DNA from: Serratia rhizosphaerae
GTDB taxonomy: Bacteria; Pseudomonadota; Gammaproteobacteria; Enterobacterales; Enterobacteriaceae
NCBI RefSeq assembly: GCF_009817885.1
Contig: NZ_CP041764.1
Location: 1,612,001 to 1,676,000 of the forward strand
Direction: 5' to 3'
DNA length: 64,000 bases
Below the pieces are notes generated by a model. The model did no database searches and was not told the DNA's origin. It was given only the letters and a program-made list of their open reading frames with translations. The position numbers and the translations under genes were made by a program. This document shows positions 57,100 to 64,000 of the stretch, one piece after another. Each line of letters starts with the position of its first letter. The first letter of the stretch is position 1.

Positions 57100-57984
57100 C
57101 TATTGCTGGTCCGATTCCGATAGGTCGTCTTGTTCTTGGCCCAAAAGCGCCAATTCCAACAATGCATAGCGGTGCTCAACAAAGTTATGAACGTTGTTAG
57201 CGACCGTCAGTTTGAACAACGCCGAAGCGGAGTTCTTGTCCCCCAGACTCAGGTAGTGTTTACCCAAATAGAAGTCAGTTTCACTGAGATGCTCAGCGAG
57301 CGAAGTGTTATCCGTTGCATCCGCCTTGAGGCGTTCCATCAGCGTGTTTTCGCTGATATCGCCCAGGTAGAATTCGACAATATTCCATCCCCATTGCCCT
57401 CTGTCCGCTTTGTCATAACGCTGCTGGAGCGCGGTGACGGCCATCTTGGGATCGATTTCTCTTTCCACCAGATACAGCCATAACGAACGGAAGGGATCGT
57501 TTGGGTCGTCTTGATAAAACGCCTGCAGATCATCCTGCGCCAACGGGAAGCGGCCGCCATAATACAGTGCGATGCCCCGGTTTAAACGCGCGTAATTGTA
57601 AGTTGGATCAAGCTCTAGTACAGAATCAAACGCTTCATAGGCAGCATCAAAATTGCCTGCCTGCGTTAAGTAAATGCCCAGGTAGTTGAAAACTTCCGGC
57701 ATATCAGGACGTATCGCCAGCGCTTGTGAAAAATCATTGCGCGCCAGTGCACGTAGCCCGAGGCTATCATACAGCACACCGCGCTCATATAAAAGCTGTG
57801 CGCGTTCATCGTCCGTCAGTGCCCGGCTGGCAAGTATTTGTTCCATGCGCGCCAGGATCACTTCCTGCTGCAGCGTCGGCTGCAACGGGATCGCCAAAAC
57901 TTCGTCTTTACGCCAATCATTGTTGCTGCATCCTGCCAGCATGAGCGCTGTCGCAACGTAACACCAGCGTAAGAAAAGCTTCAT
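57100..57984 (-). CDS. nlpI: lipoprotein NlpI
   Basis: The 294-residue outer-membrane lipoprotein has signal peptide [19 protein letters not shown] with lipidated Cys19 and several tetratricopeptide repeats (about 60-200). NlpI is the adaptor that brings the protease Prc to peptidoglycan hydrolases such as MepS. It lies between pnp and deaD, the E. coli order. Confidence 0.97.
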   Translation of the reverse strand: MKLFLRWCYVATALMLAGCSNNDWRKDEVLAIPLQPTLQQEVILARMEQILASRALTDDERAQLLYERGVLYDSLGLRALARNDFSQALAIRPDMPEVFNYLGIYLTQAGNFDAAYEAFDSVLELDPTYNYARLNRGIALYYGGRFPLAQDDLQAFYQDDPNDPFRSLWLYLVEREIDPKMAVTALQQRYDKADRGQWGWNIVEFYLGDISENTLMERLKADATDNTSLAEHLSETDFYLGKHYLSLGDKNSASALFKLTVANNVHNFVEHRYALLELALLGQEQDDLSESDQQ

Positions 57985-58112
57985 TTCCCACTCCCGAAGA
58001 CAAACATTGGATAACGTCCTGTCCTCCGCTTGCTAAAACGCGGATATCCTACCCGCGCGTATACGGACAGCCCCCGCCCTGCGGCGGGGAACTGTCAAAA
58101 CTGTGTTACAGT

Positions 58113-60233
58113 TTATTCTGCTTCAGGCGCAGCAGGAGCCGCCGCTTCAGAGGCAGTGGCTTCCTTGATGCTCAGGCGCACACGGCCCTGGCGATCAACT
58201 TCCAGCACCTTAACCGGCACTTCCTGGCCCATCTGCAGATAGTCGGTCACTTTCTCAACGCGCTTGTCGGCGATCTGAGAAATATGCACCAGACCTTCTT
58301 TACCGCCGCCGATGGCCACAAAGGCGCCAAAGTCAACGATACGGGTCACTTTACCCTGGTAAATGCGGCCAACTTCGATCTCGGCGGTGATCTCTTCAAT
58401 ACGACGAATCGCGTATTTTGCTTTCTCACCGTCGGTCGCTGCGATTTTCACTGTACCATCATCTTCGATTTCAATGGTAGTGCCAGTCTCTTCGGTCAAC
58501 GCACGAATCACAGAGCCGCCTTTACCGATCACATCCTTAATTTTGTCCGGATTGATCTTCATGGTATGGATACGCGGTGCAAACTGAGAGATATCGCCGC
58601 GCGGCGTGCTGATCGCCTGTTCCATCACGCCCAGAATGTGCAGACGCGCACCCTTGGCCTGGTTCAGCGCCACCTGCATGATTTCGCGGGTGATGCCTTC
58701 AATTTTAATATCCATCTGCAGCGCGGTGATGCCGTCACGGCTACCGGCCACTTTGAAGTCCATGTCGCCCAGGTGATCTTCATCGCCCAGAATGTCCGAC
58801 AGTACCACAAAGTTCTCGTCTTCTTTTACCAGACCCATGGCGATACCTGCAACCGCAGCCTTGATTGGCACGCCTGCATCCATCAGAGCCAGAGATGCGC
58901 CACAGACGGAAGCCATGGAAGAAGAACCGTTGGATTCAGTGATCTCGGACACCACGCGAACGGTGTACGGGAAATCTTCCGGTTTAGGCATCATAGCCAA
59001 TACGCCGCGTTTCGCCAGGCGACCGTGACCAATTTCACGACGCTTAGGTGAACCGACCATACCGGTTTCGCCCACGGAGTACGGAGGGAAGTTGTAGTGG
59101 AACAGGAAGCTGTCGGTCTTCTCGCCCATCAGCTCATCCAGGTTCTGCGCGTCGCGTGCGGTACCCAGGGTGGCGGTAACCAGCGCCTGCGTTTCACCAC
59201 GGGTGAACAGCGCGGAACCGTGGGTACGCGGCAGCACGCCGGTGCGCACGTCCAGACCACGGATCATGTCTTTTTCACGGCCGTCGATACGCGGCTCGCC
59301 GCGCAGAACGCGGCTGCGCACCACGTTCTTCTCCAGATCGCCCAAGGCATCCTGGATATCTGCAGCGTCCAGCGTCTCGTCCTGCTCCAGCAGCGCGGCG
59401 GTGACGTCTTCTTTAATCGCGTCAACCTGTGCGTAACGCTCCTGCTTTTCAGTGATCTGGTAAGCATCACCCAGACGGCTTTGCGCCAGTTCGGCTACGC
59501 GCGCCTGCAGCGCTTCGTTCACCGGAGTCGGCTGCCAATCCCACTTAGGTTTGCCGACTTCAGCAACCAGTGAGTTGATGTTGTCGATTACCACCTGCTG
59601 CTGCTCATGGCCGAACACCACGGCGCCCAGCATCTGATCTTCGCTCAGCACTTCGGCTTCGGACTCAACCATCAGCACTGCGCCAGCGGTACCGGCAACC
59701 ACCAGATCCAGACGGCTCTCTTTCAGCTCGTCAACGGTCGGGTTCAGTACGTACTGGTCGTTGATGTAACCCACGCGCGCCGCGCCGATTGGGCCACTGA
59801 ACGGAATGCCGGACAGGCTCAGCGCCGCAGATGCGCCGATCATCGCCACGATATCCGGGTTAACCTGTGGGTTAACGGAAACCACGGTCGCGATCACCTG
59901 CACTTCGTTCAGGAAGTGATCCGGGAACAGTGGACGGATTGGACGGTCAATCAAACGGGAAGTCAGGGTTTCGCCTTCGCTTGGACGGCCTTCACGACGG
60001 AAGAAGCTGCCCGGGATACGGCCGGCGGCGTAGGTACGCTCTTGATAGTTCACGGTCAGCGGGAAGAAGCTCTGGCCAGGCTTGGCTTTTTTCTGGCCCA
60101 CAACCGTAACGAATACGGCGGTGTCGTCCATGCTTACCATAACGGCGGCAGTCGCCTGACGCGCCATCATACCGGTCTCGATGGTGACGGTATGCTGGCC
60201 ATACTGGAATTTGCGAATAGTCGGTGTCAGCAA
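58113..60233 (-). CDS. pnp: polynucleotide phosphorylase
   Basis: PNPase degrades RNA 3' to 5' by phosphorolysis and is part of the degradosome. The 706-residue protein has two RNase PH-like domains, then KH ([20 protein letters not shown]) and S1 ([18 protein letters not shown]) domains. I start at the TTG at 60233, as in E. coli where pnp also uses TTG; AAGGA lies upstream and the N-terminus [13 protein letters not shown] then aligns. A large leader hairpin suggests autoregulation with RNase III. Confidence 0.97.
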   Translation of the reverse strand: MLTPTIRKFQYGQHTVTIETGMMARQATAAVMVSMDDTAVFVTVVGQKKAKPGQSFFPLTVNYQERTYAAGRIPGSFFRREGRPSEGETLTSRLIDRPIRPLFPDHFLNEVQVIATVVSVNPQVNPDIVAMIGASAALSLSGIPFSGPIGAARVGYINDQYVLNPTVDELKESRLDLVVAGTAGAVLMVESEAEVLSEDQMLGAVVFGHEQQQVVIDNINSLVAEVGKPKWDWQPTPVNEALQARVAELAQSRLGDAYQITEKQERYAQVDAIKEDVTAALLEQDETLDAADIQDALGDLEKNVVRSRVLRGEPRIDGREKDMIRGLDVRTGVLPRTHGSALFTRGETQALVTATLGTARDAQNLDELMGEKTDSFLFHYNFPPYSVGETGMVGSPKRREIGHGRLAKRGVLAMMPKPEDFPYTVRVVSEITESNGSSSMASVCGASLALMDAGVPIKAAVAGIAMGLVKEDENFVVLSDILGDEDHLGDMDFKVAGSRDGITALQMDIKIEGITREIMQVALNQAKGARLHILGVMEQAISTPRGDISQFAPRIHTMKINPDKIKDVIGKGGSVIRALTEETGTTIEIEDDGTVKIAATDGEKAKYAIRRIEEITAEIEVGRIYQGKVTRIVDFGAFVAIGGGKEGLVHISQIADKRVEKVTDYLQMGQEVPVKVLEVDRQGRVRLSIKEATASEAAAPAAPEAE

Positions 60234-60313
60234 AATTTTATCCTTAGATGTGGCGCGCAATCACCTCGACGGCTCGGCGCGCCAGTGAATCACTGACCTT
60301 CTCACTACATCCT

Positions 60314-60370
60314 CGCGACTAATGACAACCCTTATTCACCTGGCGGAATAAAGTCTCTCATTAGCCGCGC
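60314..60370 (-). promoter_or_regulatory. pnp leader hairpin (RNase III processing target)
   Basis: A long imperfect stem in the pnp leader pairs CGCG-ACTAATGA...CTTATTC with GAATAAAG...TCATTAGCCGCG around a short loop. In E. coli a double-stranded leader like this is cut by RNase III and then destabilised by PNPase. Confidence 0.65.
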
Positions 60371-60431
60371 GAACCTCTGTAACGGAAGATCCTCGTTAGT
60401 ACATTAACCTGATTTACTTATGCTTCCTAGA

Positions 60432-60459
60432 AGAAAGGGGCCAAAATAGGCCCCTTTCT
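60432..60459 (-). terminator. terminator after rpsO
   Basis: AGAAAGGGGCC and GGCCCCTTTCT form a perfect 11-base stem with a six-base loop just after rpsO, as the t1 terminator does in E. coli. Read-through would supply pnp. Confidence 0.8.
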
Positions 60460-60475
60460 ACTGAAACTGGTTCGA

Positions 60476-60745
60476 TTAGCGACGCAGACCCAGACGCTCG
60501 ATCAGGCTGGTGTAACGTGCTACATCTTTACGCTTCAGGTAGTCCAGCAGCTTACGACGCTGAGAAACCATACGCAGCAGACCACGACGGCTGTGGTGAT
60601 CTTTTTTGTGCTCGGAGAAGTGGCCTTGCAGATGGTTAATCTGCGCGGTCAGCAGGGCAACCTGAACTTCGGTAGAACCGCTGTCGTTAGTACCACGACC
60701 GAAATCAGCTACGATTTTAGCTTTAGCTTCAACACTTAGAGACAT
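60476..60745 (-). CDS. rpsO: 30S ribosomal protein S15
   Basis: The 89-residue S15 binds the central domain of 16S rRNA early in 30S assembly. The sequence is almost that of E. coli ([16 protein letters not shown] [17 protein letters not shown] and [18 protein letters not shown]). In E. coli it represses its own translation through an mRNA pseudoknot in the leader. Confidence 0.98.
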   Translation of the reverse strand: MSLSVEAKAKIVADFGRGTNDSGSTEVQVALLTAQINHLQGHFSEHKKDHHSRRGLLRMVSQRRKLLDYLKRKDVARYTSLIERLGLRR

Positions 60746-60900
60746 TGTAATACTCCAAATTATAGATAAAAAATGCAGGCGCCGATCTCTAATTCAGCAG
60801 CCCGATAATTGGGCCATGCCCTCAAGTGAGAGTCATGGCCCAAGCTGCGTCATTCTACTCTTAGCGCAGAACGATCGCAAGATGAGGCGTTTTTCGCCGA

Positions 60901-61845
60901 TCAATCGAAATGCTCGACAACCAGACGTTTGGGCGCCACACGACCGTCGTCAGCAATCTCGCCGACGCCGATAAATTTATGCGCATCGCCTTCGGTGATA
61001 CGCACCATGCCGGAAGCCGGCGCGCCGGCAGCCTGCACCGGCTGGCCCTGCTTGACGTAACCCGCCACCGCCGGCAGCAAGTTCACTTCCGGGAAATCGG
61101 CGCATGGGCTGTCCATCGGCATCAGCAACGGATCGAGCAGCTCGCCCGGCGCCACGCCTTCGGCCTGCGCCTGCTCCAGCAGCGTGTTCAGCTGTTCCAG
61201 CGTCACCATACGTTCGATCGGGTATTTCGCCACCTGCAGACGACGCAGATAAATCACGTGTGCGCCGCAGCCCAGCAGCTCGCCCAGATCGTCGGTAATG
61301 GTGCGGATATAGGTGCCTTTGGAGCAGTGAACTTCCAGCTCCAGCTCATCACCTTCCCAGCGGATAAACTTGAGTTCGTAAACCGTAATGCTGCGCGCTT
61401 CGCGCGGTACTTCAATGCCCTGACGCGCGTATTCGTACAGTTTTTTACCCTGATACTTCAACGCGGAGTACATCGACGGCACCTGCTGGATGTCTCCACG
61501 GAAAGTCTCCAGCGCCGCATCAAGCTGCTGCTGGGTGATATTCACCGGGCGTTCCTGCACGATCTGGCCGTCCGCATCCGAGGTATCGGTACGCTGCCCC
61601 AGGCGGGCAATCACCCGGTAGCGCTTGTCGGAATCCAGCAGGAACTGGGAAAACTTGGTGGCTTCCCCCAGGCAGATCGGCAGCATGCCGGTCGCCAGCG
61701 GGTCGAGCGCGCCGGTATGGCCCGCACGGTTGGCGTTATAGCAACGCTTTACTTTTTGCAGTGCATCGTTGGAGGACAGGCCCTGCGGCTTATCCAGCAA
61801 CAGCACGCCGTGGATATCGCGGCCGCGGCGACGAGGGCGACTCAT
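60901..61845 (-). CDS. truB: tRNA pseudouridine-55 synthase TruB
   Basis: TruB makes pseudouridine 55 in the T loop of tRNAs. The 314-residue protein has the catalytic Asp motif [15 protein letters not shown] (about 41-55) and a C-terminal PUA-like region. Its ATG shares one base with the rbfA stop (TAATG). Confidence 0.97.
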   Translation of the reverse strand: MSRPRRRGRDIHGVLLLDKPQGLSSNDALQKVKRCYNANRAGHTGALDPLATGMLPICLGEATKFSQFLLDSDKRYRVIARLGQRTDTSDADGQIVQERPVNITQQQLDAALETFRGDIQQVPSMYSALKYQGKKLYEYARQGIEVPREARSITVYELKFIRWEGDELELEVHCSKGTYIRTITDDLGELLGCGAHVIYLRRLQVAKYPIERMVTLEQLNTLLEQAQAEGVAPGELLDPLLMPMDSPCADFPEVNLLPAVAGYVKQGQPVQAAGAPASGMVRITEGDAHKFIGVGEIADDGRVAPKRLVVEHFD

Positions 61846-62255
61846 TAAGCCTCCTCGTCATCGCCTGATGCGGAGCGACGCTCGGCATCATTTTTCACCA
61901 CGTTGCTCACCAGGTTGGACATTCGCATACCTTCAACCAGTGAGTTGTCGTATGCGAAGGTCAGCTCCGGCACCACGCGCAGGCGCATCGCCTTGCCCAA
62001 CAGCGTGCGGATATAGCCGGACGCGTCCTGCAACGCTTTAACGCCCTTGTTTACCAGATCGGGATCGTGGTTTTCCGTCAGCACGTTGAGGAAGGTAACG
62101 TAAACTTTGGCGTACGCCAGGTCGCGGGAAATTTCAACGCCGGAAACGGTCGCCATGCCAACGCGCGGGTCTTTGATTTCACGCTGCAGAATGATCGCAA
62201 TCTCTTTCTGCATCTCTTGCGCGACACGCTGGCCGCGGCTGAATTCTTTTGCCAT
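61845..62255 (-). CDS. rbfA: ribosome-binding factor A
   Basis: RbfA is a KH-domain factor for late 30S maturation and cold adaptation. I use the ATG at 62255 ([20 protein letters not shown], 136 residues) with GGAGAAAAT upstream. A longer frame starting at 62273 lacks this site. It lies between infB and truB as in E. coli. Confidence 0.96.
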   Translation of the reverse strand: MAKEFSRGQRVAQEMQKEIAIILQREIKDPRVGMATVSGVEISRDLAYAKVYVTFLNVLTENHDPDLVNKGVKALQDASGYIRTLLGKAMRLRVVPELTFAYDNSLVEGMRMSNLVSNVVKNDAERRSASGDDEEA

Positions 62256-62322
62256 GTTATTTTCTCCAGACAAATCGGGGGCACAAAGGCCCCCCAGAAC
62301 AGATTAAGCAGATGTGCAACCG

Positions 62323-64000
62323 TTAATCAATGGTGCGCTGGATCTCGATGATTTCGAAGACTTCGATCATGTCGCCAACGCGCACGTCGTTGTAGTTCTT
62401 CACGCCGATACCACATTCCATGCCGTTACGAACTTCGTTAACGTCATCTTTGAAGCGGCGCAGGGATTCCAGCTCGCCTTCATAGATAACCACGTTGTCG
62501 CGCAGTACGCGGATTGGGTTGTGACGCTTGATGTTGCCTTCAGTAACCATACAGCCAGCGATAGCGCCGAATTTCGGTGATTTGAACACGTCACGCACTT
62601 CGGCCAGGCCGATAATCTGCTGTTTGTATTCAGGCGCCAACATACCGCTCATCGCCTGCTTCACTTCGTCAATCAGGCTATAGATGACGGAGTAGTAACG
62701 CAGATCCAGGCTTTCTGCTTCAATCACGCGGCGCGCAGAGGCGTCGGCACGGACGTTGAAGCCCAGGATGATGGCGTTGGATGCCGCGGCCAGCGTGGCG
62801 TCGGTTTCGGTGATACCACCTACGCCGGAGCCGACAATCTTCACCTTCACTTCGTCGGTGGACAGCTTCATCAACGCATCGCTGATCGCTTCGCAAGAGC
62901 CCTGTACGTCGGACTTCAGTACGATGTTCAGCTCGGAAACCTCACCGTCGGTCATGTTGGAGAACATGTTTTCCAGTTTGGATTTCTGCTGACGCGCCAG
63001 TTTGACTTCGCGGAATTTGCCCTGACGATACAGCGCCACTTCACGCGCTTTCTTCTCGTCACGCACTACGGTCGCTTCATCACCCGCCGCTGGAACGCTG
63101 GACAGACCCAGGATTTCCACCGGAATGGATGGGCCGGCCGAGGTCACTTCACGACCCAGTTCGTCGCGCATCGCACGCACACGGCCGTATTCGAAGCCGC
63201 ACAGTACGATATCGCCTTTGTTCAGCGTACCTTCCTGTACCAGCACGGTCGCTACCGGGCCACGGCCTTTATCCAGGAAGGACTCGATGACCACGCCGCT
63301 CGCCATACCGGTGCGCACCGCTTTCAGTTCGAGAACTTCAGACTGCAGCAGGATAGCGTCCAGCAACTCGTCGATACCGGTGCCCGCTTTCGCAGAAACG
63401 TGGACGAACTGAGCTTCACCGCCCCACTCTTCCGGCATCACGCCGTACTGGGACAGTTCGTTCTTCACGCGATCCGGATCGGCTTCCGGCTTGTCAATTT
63501 TGTTGACCGCAACAACCAACGGTACCTTGGCCGCTTTCGCGTGCTGGATAGCTTCGATGGTCTGTGGCATCACGCCGTCGTCCGCTGCAACCACCAGAAC
63601 CACGATATCGGTCGCCTGAGCACCGCGAGCACGCATTGAGGTAAATGCGGCGTGGCCCGGGGTATCCAGGAAGGTGATCATGCCGTTATCGGTTTCAACG
63701 TGGTAAGCACCGATGTGCTGGGTAATGCCGCCCGCTTCGCCCGATGCCACTTTGGTGGAACGGATGTAGTCCAGCAGGGAGGTTTTACCGTGGTCAACGT
63801 GACCCATGATGGTCACAACCGGCGCACGCGGTTCAGCTGCTGCTGCACCGGTATCGCGATCGCTCATCAGCGCTTCTTCCAGCTCGTTCTCACGACGCAG
63901 GATAACCTTGTGGCCCATCTCTTCGGCAACCAGCTGTGCGGTTTCCTGATCGATAACCTGGTTGATGGTCGCCATCGCGCCCAGCTTCATCATGGTTTTG
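62323..64000 (-). CDS. infB: translation initiation factor IF-2, 3' part
   Basis: The gene continues beyond the right edge; about 559 C-terminal codons are present. The G domain shows GHVDHGKT (G1), DTPGHAAF (G3) and NKIDKPEAD (G4), followed by the C-terminal domains that bind fMet-tRNA. IF2 brings the initiator tRNA to the 30S subunit. An internal Met at 63993 is not the true start. Confidence 0.97.
   Translation of the reverse strand, partial: KTMMKLGAMATINQVIDQETAQLVAEEMGHKVILRRENELEEALMSDRDTGAAAAEPRAPVVTIMGHVDHGKTSLLDYIRSTKVASGEAGGITQHIGAYHVETDNGMITFLDTPGHAAFTSMRARGAQATDIVVLVVAADDGVMPQTIEAIQHAKAAKVPLVVAVNKIDKPEADPDRVKNELSQYGVMPEEWGGEAQFVHVSAKAGTGIDELLDAILLQSEVLELKAVRTGMASGVVIESFLDKGRGPVATVLVQEGTLNKGDIVLCGFEYGRVRAMRDELGREVTSAGPSIPVEILGLSSVPAAGDEATVVRDEKKAREVALYRQGKFREVKLARQQKSKLENMFSNMTDGEVSELNIVLKSDVQGSCEAISDALMKLSTDEVKVKIVGSGVGGITETDATLAAASNAIILGFNVRADASARRVIEAESLDLRYYSVIYSLIDEVKQAMSGMLAPEYKQQIIGLAEVRDVFKSPKFGAIAGCMVTEGNIKRHNPIRVLRDNVVIYEGELESLRRFKDDVNEVRNGMECGIGVKNYNDVRVGDMIEVFEIIEIQRTID

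Noticed and set aside
58071..58092. GC-rich hairpin between pnp and nlpI as a terminator
   Set aside because: CCCCGCC/GGCGGGG forms a stem, but there is no T run on the minus strand, and transcription may continue into nlpI.

Overview
The window looks like chromosomal DNA from a GC-rich member of the Enterobacterales, most likely Serratia or a close Yersiniaceae relative. Most genes are near full-length matches to E. coli core genes in E. coli order. Departures from that order include a family-20 hexosaminidase beside the trehalose genes, type I-F CRISPR repeats of the Yersinia/Serratia/Pectobacterium kind, and strongly GC-rich third codon positions. The genus is inferred, not proven. No tRNA, rRNA, insertion sequence or prophage was recognised.

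Layout. Bases 1-15400 follow the E. coli 96-97 minute region: an SMR efflux gene, lptG-lptF, pepA, holC, valS, yjgM, a GMC oxidoreductase, miaE, rraB, ornithine carbamoyltransferase with an ArgR double operator, pyrL-pyrB-pyrI with its attenuator, and ridA. Bases 15400-27100 hold a secreted GH20 hexosaminidase, treR-treB-treC, a LysR/quinone-reductase pair and anaerobic nrdD-nrdG behind two NrdR boxes. Bases 27100-36600 hold a permease, the C-P lyase operon phnFGHIJKLMNP behind 11-bp-periodic Pho-box repeats, and a Rossmann-fold oxidoreductase. Bases 36700-57000 follow the E. coli 71 minute region (yhbP, yhbQ, yhbS, ubiT, ubiU, ubiV, yhbW, deaD) but are interrupted by accessory DNA. Bases 57100-64000 are nlpI, pnp, rpsO, truB, rbfA and the 3' part of infB.

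The accessory centre lies between yhbP and yhbQ (37146-42701). It is a decayed type I-F CRISPR-Cas locus. cas1 is complete except for an amber codon at position 6. cas2-3 is cut after about 52 codons and joined to the last ten codons of csy3; the rest of cas3, csy1, csy2 and most of csy3 are gone. csy4 carries two frameshifts. Two single-spacer I-F arrays remain, each with a perfect leader-proximal repeat and a leader holding an IHF consensus exactly 96 bp from the repeat. Between the arrays sit a LysE/Lrp pair, a third worn repeat, and an AT-rich two-gene unit (a lipoprotein and an unrecognised protein). About 4 kb further on, an orphan type I-E array of three repeats lies between ubiV and an exporter gene set, with no I-E cas genes in the window.

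The genes fall into clear functional groups: LPS export (LptFG), arginine and pyrimidine supply (ArgI, PyrBI), trehalose uptake and hydrolysis (TreRBC), anaerobic dNTP synthesis (NrdDG), phosphonate use under phosphate limitation (Phn), oxygen-independent ubiquinone synthesis (UbiTUV), and RNA/ribosome functions (DeaD, PNPase, S15, TruB, RbfA, IF2). Two intergenic regions, after pepA and after valS, carry structured sequences ending in strong terminators and may encode small RNAs.
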